From positions 1 through 23,357 of the forward strand of contig CAZMVY010000047.1 of the NCBI GenBank assembly GCA_964569765.1: DNA of 23,357 nucleotides, given 5' to 3'. Source of the stretch: CAZMVY01 sp964569765. GTDB lineage: Bacteria; Planctomycetota; Phycisphaerae; UBA1845; PWPN01. The notes under the pieces were generated by a model. It searched no databases. It was not told the DNA's origin and worked only from the letters and a program-made list of their open reading frames with translations. The position numbers and the translations under genes are program-made. Shown piece after piece: positions 7,535 to 15,459 of the stretch (positions are counted from its first letter, which is position 1; each line of letters opens with the position of its first letter).

Positions 7535-8956
7535 TCAGACCGCCTCGTTCACGAGTTTCAGTTCGGCGAATCGGCAGAACCTTGCCAGGTCCTTTGCCAG
7601 ATCGCCGTAGCAGCTTACGCGATGGATGCCGCCGGTCCAGTTCTGCCAGAGCTTCTCGGCGTCGCCGTCGAGCTTCACTGTGATCTGGGTGCGGCAGCCC
7701 CGTTCCGTTTCGGGCACGCCGGTGATCTGCCCGGTGAAGTAGCGCATCGTGGACATGTCCGGCAGGATCGCCTGGGTCACCCGCTGGCCGGTCCGCATCT
7801 TGACCTGCGGGACGGCGCCCTCTTCGCGTTCCATCACGCTGCGGAGCTTATACGGAGCGGCCGGCTTGTCCGGGCCGTCCATCCGTGTGCAGCCGAGGCA
7901 GTGGATCAGCGTCGTCTGACCCGTGGCGAAGTCGAATGTGGGGTTGCAGACGAAGCCGGGCCGGCCGGTGAGCGACTGGAAGATGATGTGCGTCATGACA
8001 CACGGCAGATCAGACTGACAGATGCCGCCCAAGCCGGCGTCGTTGAGCCGGGCGAGTCCGATGCACGGATACGCGGGAAGCTTCCGCCACATGCTTCCGT
8101 AGCAGTCCACGGTGACCACCGTGGCGTTTTCCTCGTCGGCCAGCTTTTGAAAGGCCAGCGCGAGGCGGCAGGACTTGAAGATCTCCTCCGGTGACGGTTC
8201 CACCACCGCCACCGCGTTCTTCGTCCACCGCTGGGCCTCCGCCTGCGCCTGCGCCTCGTCGATGGACTCGTACGCGTCGAGCACGCGCTGTCGTTCCAGG
8301 AGCGTGATCTCGGTGCCGAACTTGTCCTTGACCTGCTTCGGGAAGTCCTTCGGGTGGGACGCGGCGGCCACGTCGAGGACCCTGGCCTCGCGGAGGTGAT
8401 GCAGCGCCCGGAACGGGCGGATCGCCGCCGCCAGCTCGTGGTAGTCGGTGGTGAGAATGCACTCCATCTTCCGCCCCAGTTCGCTGCGGCGGATGTCGCT
8501 GAGATAGTACCACTCGTGGCCTGAGTAGGGCGCAGAGAAGATCATCGTCGGCCGCCGCAGCGACAGGACCTCCTTCATCGCCGGCAGCGTGCCCAGCGAC
8601 AGATGAATCAGCAGGATGCCGTCCACGTCGCGCAGGCGTTCCTTCAGCGGGGCGATCTGCTCGGGCGTGCCGACCATTTCATCGACGACGAAGTCCACGT
8701 CGGAAAGCTCGTCCTTGAACGAGGCGAAGTGGCTCTCATAGACCTTGCGGTCCGCGGCCGGGTCGATCGCGGGATTGGGGTAGTGGGCCTTCGGCAGTCC
8801 GAGGTAGAGCTTCGCGACCTTCACCCGCGACCGCCGGCACCCCGGGCTGATCAGCTTCGGCTCCCCGGCGGCCCGTGCGAACGTGACGAGTCGCGGCCCG
8901 GCCAGAAGGGCGAACGTGCCTCCGAGCGTTGTCTGCATGAATTGCCTTCGGTTCAT
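7535..8956 (-). CDS. exported L-fucose/L-arabinose isomerase-fold protein
   Basis: This 473-residue protein starts MNRRQFMQTTLGGTFALLAG, a twin-arginine-like export signal with RR at 3-4 followed by a hydrophobic stretch to about residue 29. The ATG at 8956 is preceded by AGGAGGTCC. The rest has the layout of the fucose/arabinose isomerase superfamily: alternating alpha/beta segments (VDGILLIHLSLGTLPAMKEV at 111-130, RPTMIFSAPYSGHEW at 135-149), a central helix with ECILTTDYHELAAAIRPFRA, a long EEIFKSCRLALAFQKLADEE helix, and the C-terminal block CQSDLPCVMTHIIFQSLTG at 313-331. Many family members have Glu-x-Asp where this has Gln-Ser-Asp, so metal binding and isomerase activity are uncertain. 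Known sugar isomerases are cytoplasmic; an exported one is unusual. Its likely operon partner is the GH71/99-like protein. Confidence 0.72.
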   Translation of the reverse strand: MNRRQFMQTTLGGTFALLAGPRLVTFARAAGEPKLISPGCRRSRVKVAKLYLGLPKAHYPNPAIDPAADRKVYESHFASFKDELSDVDFVVDEMVGTPEQIAPLKERLRDVDGILLIHLSLGTLPAMKEVLSLRRPTMIFSAPYSGHEWYYLSDIRRSELGRKMECILTTDYHELAAAIRPFRALHHLREARVLDVAAASHPKDFPKQVKDKFGTEITLLERQRVLDAYESIDEAQAQAEAQRWTKNAVAVVEPSPEEIFKSCRLALAFQKLADEENATVVTVDCYGSMWRKLPAYPCIGLARLNDAGLGGICQSDLPCVMTHIIFQSLTGRPGFVCNPTFDFATGQTTLIHCLGCTRMDGPDKPAAPYKLRSVMEREEGAVPQVKMRTGQRVTQAILPDMSTMRYFTGQITGVPETERGCRTQITVKLDGDAEKLWQNWTGGIHRVSCYGDLAKDLARFCRFAELKLVNEAV

Positions 8957-9140
8957 GATGGACCTCCTGCGCATCTCTGACGTGTCCGTTGCCGCGTCCG
9001 CGGCCCCTGATTGCGGCGCACGATAACGGCCTTCCGGCCGGCACGCAAACGGGCGTCCTTTTCGGAGAAGAGGGGCGTCGTCGCGTCATCCTGCGTCCGG
9101 CAGTATGATTCTCCCGGCGTTTCGAAACCGGGAGGTGCGC

Positions 9141-12100
9141 ATGTTTGCAGCGGCAGGCCTGATTCTGAACATGGTTCTCCTTGGCGCGGGCCAGACGGAT
9201 TCCGACGACTCCCCGGCGGCGGAGTTCCTGAGCGAGCATCGGGGGCGGCTCGTGTACCACCAGCAGGGTTGGGGCGAGTTGGGGTTCAACGTCGCGGCCC
9301 ACATTCGCGGTCAGCCGGGCTCGCCTCTCCAGATCGGCGGCAAGAAGTACGCGCGCGGGCTCGGGCATCATGCGCCCGGCGAGATTGTCGTCGAGCTGAA
9401 CGGGGAGTACGCCCGCTTCGAGGCCGCGGTGGGCATGCAGGGTGATTGTCCCGGCGGCAGCGCGGTTTTCCAGGTCTTCGTAGACGACGAGAAGCGATTC
9501 GACAGCGGCGTCCTTCGCACCGGCGACGCAGCCAAGCCCGTCTCCGTCGCGCTGGCAGGCGCGCAGGAGCTGCGCCTCGTCGTGACGGATGCGGGCGATG
9601 GCATCAACTGCGATTGTGCCGACTGGGCCGAGGCGCGGCTGATCCGCGCCCCCGCGGTAGGGTCCGCTGTGCGGACCACGGATGCGAATGGTCCGCAGAG
9701 CGGACCCTACTTCGACGTGGCCCGCTTCGCCCGCGTTGTGTCGAGCGACCCGCTGCGCCACGACGGCGCCCGCCGCTCGCGGGTCCAGGAATACCACGCC
9801 GAGGACATCTTCCTGGAGTGGGATGTCCAAGCGAATGAGGCAGGTGAGTACGTCGTCCCGGCAGCGAGGGACGGTGTCGGGACGATCGGCCTGCGATGGG
9901 TCGAACGCCGGGCCGTTCGGTCGCTGGTCCTGGAGTTTGCCGAGGCGTCGGATGCGCCGATCGCAGATGGCGCGCGGGTGCAATTCTGGGCTGGCGAATC
10001 GCCGTATCAGGGCAAGTGGAAGTGGCTCAACGGGCTGCTGACGGCCAACGGCCGACGGTGGACGTTCCGCGTGGATACCGACCAGAACCCGGACCTGCGC
10101 GGCGGAACCTGGAAGGTCCGTTGGATCTTTTCCGTCAGCGACAAACCGCCGACGGTGCGGCGGCTATTGGCGTTCACTCCCGCGCAGACGGGCGTCGTCG
10201 ATCTGCGGATTCAGTTCGACCAGTCGGAGAAGGCCCGGCCGATCGACGTCGAGACCTACAATGGCGAGATCCTCGAGCCCGCGGAATACGCGGGGAGGAT
10301 CCGCGCGAAGCTTGATGCGGCCGGCATGTTTCCGCTGAAGGTCCGTTACATCAAGCGCCGTTCGTGGACGGCAGACCGCGCGACGATTCGTTTCGCCCCG
10401 CCCGAGGGCGGTTTTGCCGTCGCGGTTGACGATGTGCTGGCGAAGCACGCGGTGTACGTGCCGGCGTTCAAGGCGTTCATCGCCGAGGCGACGGCGGACG
10501 TGGCTCTCGACGGCTACCGCGCGTCGATCGCCGGCCGCGAGACGATTCTCCAACAAGTGCGGAAGATGCCGGACCAGACGCGCGAGCAGGCGATCGCCCG
10601 CGTCCATCGCGTCGAGCAGGACCGCCAGCCGACGATGCTCTCCCTGGCGTGCGACAACAACAAGTTCATTGTGCATCGCGACGGGGTGACGCAGTTCGCC
10701 ATCCTTGACAGTCCGGACAAGGCGGTGCCGAAGGACACGCACCGGTATCCGTGTCAGTTCACGCCGACGTTCGGTTCGGGCAGGAAAGAGAAGCTCTCGC
10801 GGCGCCTCGACGGCGACTGGTATCCAGCACCCGTGGTGACGGTCGAGGAGAACGGCGTTGCGTACCGCATGTGCAGCTTCGTCACCCCGTACGCCCGCGA
10901 GGCGGCGGCGCAGGCGAACCCGTGGCTCAATCCGCAGCCGCTCTACGTGGCGGTGATCACGATCCGGAACGCCGGGGCGCAGGAGGCGGACGCGCTGCTG
11001 ACGATGGCGTTCGTCAGCGACACCGCGACGAACGCGGAGGCCGCTGTCCAGCTCGCGGCGGGGCGGGGCGTCGTGCAGTCGGGCGATCGGCTCTTCGCGG
11101 TGGTGGACCCGGCGGACTCCGGCGGGCTGCAACTCGGCGAGCGGCACGGAAAGCTGACGCTCGAGGGGCGGCTGGCGCCGGGACAGAAGTCACAGTGCGT
11201 GGTCTACATCCCCGCCTGGACGATGAGGCCCGACGAGCAAGCCGTCCTGGCCGGCGGGGAGAAGCTGCTGGACGGTTTCAGGGCGTATTGGGATCGGGTG
11301 ATGACCCCAGCGATGCACGTGCAGGTGCCGGACGAGTTCATGATGAACGTGATCCGTGCCTCGCAGGTGCACTGCCTGCTGGCGGCGCGAAACGAAGAGG
11401 GCGGCAAGCGTGTGGCGGCGTGGACGGCGTCGGTTTCATACGGTCCGCTGGAGAGCGAGTCGCACTCGCTCATCCGGGGCATGGCCCTGATGGGCCACGA
11501 AGAGTTCGCCCGACGCTCGCTGGATTACTTCATCCACCGCTATGACCCGGCCGGCTTCCTCACCGTGGGCTACACGCTGATGGGCACGGGCTGGCACTTG
11601 CAGACGCTCGGCGAATTCTACGAGCTGACGCGGGACAAGGAGTGGCTCAAGAGCAACGCGCTGAAGATTGCGAAGGTGTGCGAATGGATCATGAAGCAGC
11701 GCGAGAAGACGAAGCACAGCCCGTCCGGGCTTCGCCCGCTGGAGTACGGGCTGATGCCGCCGGGCGTCGGGGCGGACTGGAACGCCTTTGCCTACCACTT
11801 CTGTCTCAACGGCTACTACTGCGCCGGGCTGCGCGCGGCCGCGCTTGCGTTGAAGGACGTCGGCTACGAGGGCGCCGATGTGATGCTGCAGGATGCGGAG
11901 GCGTTCCGGCAGGACATCGTGCGGGCGTACCGGGCCGTGCAGGCGAAGATGCCGGTGTACGGTCTTCGCAATGGCACGTTCGTGCCGGGCTATCCGGGGC
12001 AACTGCTGCCGGGGCCGACGGGGCCGTTCTTCCCCGGCGAGGACGGCAACCGGAGCTGGTGTTATGACGTGGAGCTTGGGGCGCACCACCTGATCCCCCA

Positions 12101-12782
12101 GGGCGTGCTGCCGGCCGACGGCCCCGACGCGTCGTGGATCATGGACCACATGGAGGATGTGCAGTTCCTCTCCGACGGCTGGTTCGACTTCCCGGCGTCC
12201 GAGTCAGAGAAGGACCCGTTCAACCTTGGCGGGTTCTCGAAGGTGCAGCCGTATTACACCCGCAACGGCGAGATCGACGCGATGCGCGACGACGTCAAGC
12301 CGTTCGTGCGGACGTACTTCAACACGATGGCCTCGCTGATCGGGCTGGAGAACCTCTGCTTCCAGGAGCACTTCCACGGCGTGGGCGCGTGGAACAAGAC
12401 GCATGAGACCGGCTATTTTCTCCAGCAGACGCGGTTCATGCTCGTGATGGAACGCGGCGACGGGCTGTGGCTTGCCCCGCTCGTGACGAACAACTGGTTC
12501 AAGGACGGCATGGTCATTGAGGCGAGGAATGCCCCGACGCGATTCGGGCCTGTGAGCTACGGCATCAGGTCGTCCGTGGGGCAAGGCTTCATCGAGGCGA
12601 CGATCGAGCCGCCGACGCGCTCGCAGCCGAAGCAGATCGTCCTGCGGCTGCGGCATCCGAACGGCAAGGCGATGCAGTCGGTCGCCGTGAACGGCAAGGA
12701 GCATCGCGACTTCGACTCGGCGAAGGAGATCATCCGCATCGAACCGACAAAGGCGACGATCCGCGTACAGGCGGCCTATTGA
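9141..12782 (+). CDS. large secreted NPCBM-containing six-hairpin glycosidase-like protein
   Basis: This 1213-residue protein has a signal peptide (MFAAAGLILNMVLLGAGQ). Residues about 40-169 form an NPCBM carbohydrate-binding module: QQGWGELGFNVAAHIRGQ, IGGKKYARGLGHHAPGEIVV, then a pair of strands ending CADWAEARLIR. A large beta-rich middle region (about 190-720) carries no motif I recognise. Residues about 725-1105 look like an (alpha/alpha)6 six-hairpin barrel (VPDEFMMNVIRASQVHCLLA, HSLIRGMALMGHEEFARRSL, GTGWHLQTLGEFYELTRDKE, TYFNTMASLIGLENLCF), and the last ~110 residues form a beta-sandwich. I chose ATG 9141 because GGGAGG sits five bases before it; in-frame ATG 9105 lacks a site and would precede the signal peptide. 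Family, catalytic residues and substrate are not assignable by eye. It diverges from the isomerase-like gene. Confidence 0.75.
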   Translation: MFAAAGLILNMVLLGAGQTDSDDSPAAEFLSEHRGRLVYHQQGWGELGFNVAAHIRGQPGSPLQIGGKKYARGLGHHAPGEIVVELNGEYARFEAAVGMQGDCPGGSAVFQVFVDDEKRFDSGVLRTGDAAKPVSVALAGAQELRLVVTDAGDGINCDCADWAEARLIRAPAVGSAVRTTDANGPQSGPYFDVARFARVVSSDPLRHDGARRSRVQEYHAEDIFLEWDVQANEAGEYVVPAARDGVGTIGLRWVERRAVRSLVLEFAEASDAPIADGARVQFWAGESPYQGKWKWLNGLLTANGRRWTFRVDTDQNPDLRGGTWKVRWIFSVSDKPPTVRRLLAFTPAQTGVVDLRIQFDQSEKARPIDVETYNGEILEPAEYAGRIRAKLDAAGMFPLKVRYIKRRSWTADRATIRFAPPEGGFAVAVDDVLAKHAVYVPAFKAFIAEATADVALDGYRASIAGRETILQQVRKMPDQTREQAIARVHRVEQDRQPTMLSLACDNNKFIVHRDGVTQFAILDSPDKAVPKDTHRYPCQFTPTFGSGRKEKLSRRLDGDWYPAPVVTVEENGVAYRMCSFVTPYAREAAAQANPWLNPQPLYVAVITIRNAGAQEADALLTMAFVSDTATNAEAAVQLAAGRGVVQSGDRLFAVVDPADSGGLQLGERHGKLTLEGRLAPGQKSQCVVYIPAWTMRPDEQAVLAGGEKLLDGFRAYWDRVMTPAMHVQVPDEFMMNVIRASQVHCLLAARNEEGGKRVAAWTASVSYGPLESESHSLIRGMALMGHEEFARRSLDYFIHRYDPAGFLTVGYTLMGTGWHLQTLGEFYELTRDKEWLKSNALKIAKVCEWIMKQREKTKHSPSGLRPLEYGLMPPGVGADWNAFAYHFCLNGYYCAGLRAAALALKDVGYEGADVMLQDAEAFRQDIVRAYRAVQAKMPVYGLRNGTFVPGYPGQLLPGPTGPFFPGEDGNRSWCYDVELGAHHLIPQGVLPADGPDASWIMDHMEDVQFLSDGWFDFPASESEKDPFNLGGFSKVQPYYTRNGEIDAMRDDVKPFVRTYFNTMASLIGLENLCFQEHFHGVGAWNKTHETGYFLQQTRFMLVMERGDGLWLAPLVTNNWFKDGMVIEARNAPTRFGPVSYGIRSSVGQGFIEATIEPPTRSQPKQIVLRLRHPNGKAMQSVAVNGKEHRDFDSAKEIIRIEPTKATIRVQAAY
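9657..9710. repeat. 21-bp inverted repeat (REP-like palindrome) inside the glycosidase gene
   Basis: The left arm at 9657-9677 and right arm at 9690-9710 are reverse complements at 20 of 21 positions, around a 12-base loop (9678-9689). The arms contain GGGTCCGCTGTGCGGACC and its near-mirror GGTCCGCAGAGCGGACCC; each arm is itself partly palindromic around TCCGC...GCGGA. The element lies exactly at the end of the NPCBM domain and is translated in frame as residues 173-190 (VGSAVRTTDANGPQSGPY), a low-complexity linker. The form resembles a REP/MITE-like element inserted in a tolerant interdomain site. No second copy is visible in this window. Confidence 0.8.
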
Positions 12783-12791
12783 GCCCGCAGC

Positions 12792-12814
12792 CCGGATGGA
12801 CGGCAAGCATCCGG
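12792..12814. terminator. hairpin between convergent glycosidase and hydrolase genes
   Basis: CCGGATG at 12792-12798 and CATCCGG at 12808-12814 form a perfect 7-bp stem with a 9-base loop. It lies in the 60-base gap between the two converging stop codons. No T-tract follows on either strand, so it is only a candidate bidirectional terminator. Confidence 0.4.
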
Positions 12815-12842
12815 CAGCGTTGCACCCCGGCTCGTGCCCTCG

Positions 12843-13658
12843 TCAGCGGCACGGTCCGGTTGTGGCGGATCGCCCGCCGATCACGAACTCCAGAATCCGC
12901 TTCGCATCCTCGTAGCTCGTGCTGTGGCCGCCCTCTTCGCGGTAGATGACGAGCACATCCCGCCTGAGTTGCTTCAGCACATTCGCCAAACGGAGCACGC
13001 TTTGCGGCGGCACACTGCTGTCCTTGCCACCGGCGGTGATGCCGACCGGCATGGTGAACCGCTCCGGCCAGTACTCCGCGCTGCGGTTCTTGTACTCCAG
13101 TGGCATATCCGCCTTCGATCCCCCGAAGGATTCGCGGATTGCCTCCTGGAAGTTCTCGTACTCGAGGAGGTTTGCCGTGCCGTTCATGGAGGCGACGCCG
13201 TCGACGAGATCCGGATGCCGGGCCGCGAACGTGAGGCACGCCGTGCCGCCCATCGAGCCACCGCAGAGGAAGACCTTTCTGATAGCGTAGCGATGCTTCA
13301 GGTCGTCGATGATCTGGACCACGTCGGCTTCGGCTTTCGGGCCCATCCACGATGTCTTCGCCCGATAGTCGGGCGAGACGAAGATCATGCCGCGCTCGGC
13401 GGCCACGTCACGGGCCGCGCGGCATTCGTCGCGCATGTCCTTCGCGAACTGCCAGCGGTCGGAACCGTGCCCGTGAAGCGCGATGAGCACGTCGTGCGGA
13501 CGATCCGATTCAAACGGTTCCGGGAGCATCAGGACGTACCGTTGCTCCGTGCCGTCGCAGGTGGCGACGAACGGAATATCCCGCAGCGGCTCCTTCTCCG
13601 GGCCGAGAGCGGGTGGTTGGGCATGCAGAATCAGAAGGCAGATCAGGGCATGTTTCAT
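12843..13658 (-). CDS. secreted alpha/beta-hydrolase (esterase/PHB-depolymerase-like)
   Basis: This 271-residue protein starts at ATG 13658 after GGAGAC and has a short hydrophobic leader (MKHALICLLILHAQPPA). The alpha/beta-hydrolase active site is complete: oxyanion segment LIALHGHGSD at 58-67, nucleophile Ser135 in VFLCGGSMGGTACL, acid Asp213 in ITAGGKDSSVPP, and base His245 in EEGGHSTSYE. The length and the HGHG/GGSMGG pattern resemble secreted feruloyl-esterase, PHB-depolymerase and esterase D-like families, which remove acyl groups from polysaccharides or polyesters; the substrate is inferred only. The reading frame stays open far upstream to 15533, but that extension overlaps genes on the other strand and lacks protein-like character. 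It converges with the NPCBM glycosidase gene. Confidence 0.88.
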   Translation of the reverse strand: MKHALICLLILHAQPPALGPEKEPLRDIPFVATCDGTEQRYVLMLPEPFESDRPHDVLIALHGHGSDRWQFAKDMRDECRAARDVAAERGMIFVSPDYRAKTSWMGPKAEADVVQIIDDLKHRYAIRKVFLCGGSMGGTACLTFAARHPDLVDGVASMNGTANLLEYENFQEAIRESFGGSKADMPLEYKNRSAEYWPERFTMPVGITAGGKDSSVPPQSVLRLANVLKQLRRDVLVIYREEGGHSTSYEDAKRILEFVIGGRSATTGPCR

Positions 13659-14012
13659 GAGCGTCTCCGGTCTCAGCCCATCCGTCCGACTCGGGCATGG
13701 TATCGCCCCGACGACAGAGGAGTCTACCCCGGCGGCCGCGTGGATTCGGCAGTGCCGCCCGAGAGCCGTCCCTACTTTTTGGCGAGAGGGGGCTGTATGA
13801 TGGCTGCCGGCGCCGGGCCGGGCCATCGCGGTTCCGGCGGGGCAGGTCGGTCGGGCGCCGCTGGTCGACGCGGGTGCGGGCGGTTTCCTTCCTGGGTTCC
13901 CGGCCCCAGCCGTCCGCCAGGGCGAGGAGGCTGACGAGCAAGGGCCAGCCGACGGCCCGATGCGGGAATGTGGGCCGCAAGAGGGTGCTGTCTTGTAGGA
14001 AGGAGCTTTGCC
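13659..14012. other. 354-base gap without a convincing gene
   Basis: This is the divergent gap between the secreted hydrolase and the small secreted protein. Open frames crossing it on both strands are rich in Arg, Gly and Pro and look like GC-rich chance frames. A -10-like TATGAT at 13796-13801 has only TACTTT at 13773-13778 as a -35, so the promoter call is weak. A T5 run at 13776-13780 lies nearby. I see nothing else. Confidence 0.4.
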
Positions 14013-14462
14013 GTGAAGGCTTCGTGGGTGTTGGCCCGGGTGGGCATGATGGTCATTCTGGGTGCCGTGCTTGCGGGCGCGATGGGAGCGCAATGTTCGA
14101 TCACGCTGCTGCCTCCGCCGGTAGAGGTGCCCGTGGCTGCCACGGTAGACGTGGTGCTGGTCAACAATACGCCGGATCCGGTCGATCCGGGTCTGTTTGT
14201 TGACGGGGTCCTGCATGTGTTTGATCCGCCGCTGGCTCCGGGCGAAAGCGTCGCGCTGACCGTGGACTGCTTCGCGGATACGACCCTGCAGACGGACGCT
14301 CTTCTCCTCGGCGCCGCCGGCGACTTTGCGAGCCAGACCCTTCCCCTGCTTGTCGAGGGACGGGATTTCTTCTGCGGCGACGCCGTCACCTTCACGTTCG
14401 TCAAGGACGCCGCCGGCTTTTTCACGCAGGCCGACGTGAACGGGGTCCTCGTCGCGCCGTGA
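14013..14462 (+). CDS. small secreted beta-rich protein of unknown function
   Basis: This 149-residue protein is not assigned to any family I recognise. I chose the GTG start at 14013 because AGGAAGGAG lies about seven bases before it. The N terminus is a clear export signal (KASWVLARVGMMVILGAVLAGAMGA); Cys28 follows directly, but the -3 to -1 residues do not make a good lipobox. The mature part is strand-rich and acidic (VPVAATVDVVLVNNTPDPVD, LAPGESVALTVDCFAD, AVTFTFVKDAAGFFTQADVN), resembling a single immunoglobulin-like or beta-sandwich domain. Three Cys residues are present. It is followed after 84 bases by a membrane protein gene on the same strand; a shared role is not shown. Confidence 0.65.
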   Translation: MKASWVLARVGMMVILGAVLAGAMGAQCSITLLPPPVEVPVAATVDVVLVNNTPDPVDPGLFVDGVLHVFDPPLAPGESVALTVDCFADTTLQTDALLLGAAGDFASQTLPLLVEGRDFFCGDAVTFTFVKDAAGFFTQADVNGVLVAP

Positions 14463-14546
14463 TGTCGAGCGGGCCTCTTCGGGACGCTGCGTGCCCTCTC
14501 TTGTCCTTTTCTGGCGTCCGTTTACGGGGCGTGGTAGAGTCCCGCC

Positions 14547-15374
14547 ATGCTTCGCTCGGCCTGGCTGTCGGTGCAGCGGCGGAGGTGGCCCGCGCGGTGG
14601 TTGATCAAGTGCAGCGGCGTCGCCATGGTCGCCTTTTTCACGCTGTACCCGCACCCGAGCCTGTTCGTCCGAGACGTCCGGCATCTCCGCCATCTCGAAA
14701 TGATGCCCGAGCCGGACAATCCGGCGCTGGCTCCGTGGGCGGTGCAGTTGCAGTCGCGGATCGGCCCCGACGTGACTGCGGCTCAGCGGCTTCCGATCGT
14801 GGAGGCGTTCGTATACGAGAAGGTTCCCTATGCCTTCGATTGGGACGTGTGGGGCGTGGCCGATTATCTGCCCACCGTGTCCGAGGCGGTTGCGAAGGCC
14901 CGCGGCGACTGTGGTACACGCGCGCTGATCGCCGCCTCGCTGCTGCAGCGGTACGACCCCACGGCGCACCTGGTGATGGACGGCAGGCACATGTGGGTCG
15001 CCTCGGCGGCGGGTGCGTGCATGCATCCAACCGGCCCCGGTGTGATCGAGGCGACGCCCTCGGGCCTGCGCACGAACTGGTCGAATCTCCTCAACATCCG
15101 CGGCCCGGCGTACGCCATCGCCGTGTTCCCGCTCCTGCGGGAGCTCATTATCCTGGCGGCGGTCGCTCTGGCGCTCTGTGACCCTCGAATGAGCGGCCGC
15201 GCGGCCTTCGTCGCCCTGTTGCTCGTGATTCAGGGGCTGCTGGTGATCCGCCTGGCGGCGAGGGACCCGTGGGCGCCCGTGATGTGGGGGGTCGGGCTGG
15301 GATTCGCGGAGATGGCCGCCGCGCTGGTCGTGATGGCGGTCGCGGCGCGGCGATGGAAGAGGGCGGGGAAGTGA
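14547..15374 (+). CDS. transglutaminase-like cysteine-protease-fold membrane protein
   Basis: This 275-residue protein has one hydrophobic segment near the N terminus (about 23-37), a soluble middle, and three hydrophobic segments at about 190-210, 219-236 and 246-266. The middle contains the Cys of a transglutaminase-like site in KARGDCGTRALIAASLLQRY (Cys122), followed by a His in DGRHMWVAS (His148), in the order expected for the Cys-His-Asp triad. Such domains act as peptidases or transpeptidases, often on the outside of the membrane; the exact activity is inferred. No strong ribosome binding site precedes ATG 14547. It lies upstream of upp with an 85-base gap that contains a tight palindrome (15385-15400). 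I cannot name a substrate or pathway. Confidence 0.65.
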   Translation: MLRSAWLSVQRRRWPARWLIKCSGVAMVAFFTLYPHPSLFVRDVRHLRHLEMMPEPDNPALAPWAVQLQSRIGPDVTAAQRLPIVEAFVYEKVPYAFDWDVWGVADYLPTVSEAVAKARGDCGTRALIAASLLQRYDPTAHLVMDGRHMWVASAAGACMHPTGPGVIEATPSGLRTNWSNLLNIRGPAYAIAVFPLLRELIILAAVALALCDPRMSGRAAFVALLLVIQGLLVIRLAARDPWAPVMWGVGLGFAEMAAALVVMAVAARRWKRAGK

Positions 15375-15459
15375 GGAATGCGCAGGGCGGCGAGCCGCCC
15401 CGGCATGGGCGTGGGTGGTGCGCCAGGGGGCGTCTGCGCCGCGGATCGAAGGTGCCGGT

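Noticed and set aside
6289..7683. Long plus-strand open frame opposite the GH71/99-like gene
   Set aside because: Antisense of a gene with clear protein motifs; it also runs into the isomerase-like gene. No ribosome binding site or family features.
8107..8124. 7-bp inverted repeat inside the isomerase-like gene
   Set aside because: Short, with a four-base loop, in well-conserved coding sequence; expected by chance in DNA this GC-rich.
13773..13801. TACTTT and TATGAT as a promoter for the small secreted protein
   Set aside because: The -35 box is poor and the distance to the start is over 200 bases; kept only as a remark on the gap.
15385..15400. GGGCGGC/GCCGCCC palindrome before upp as a terminator
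   Set aside because: Only two bases separate the arms and there is no T-tract; too little to call.
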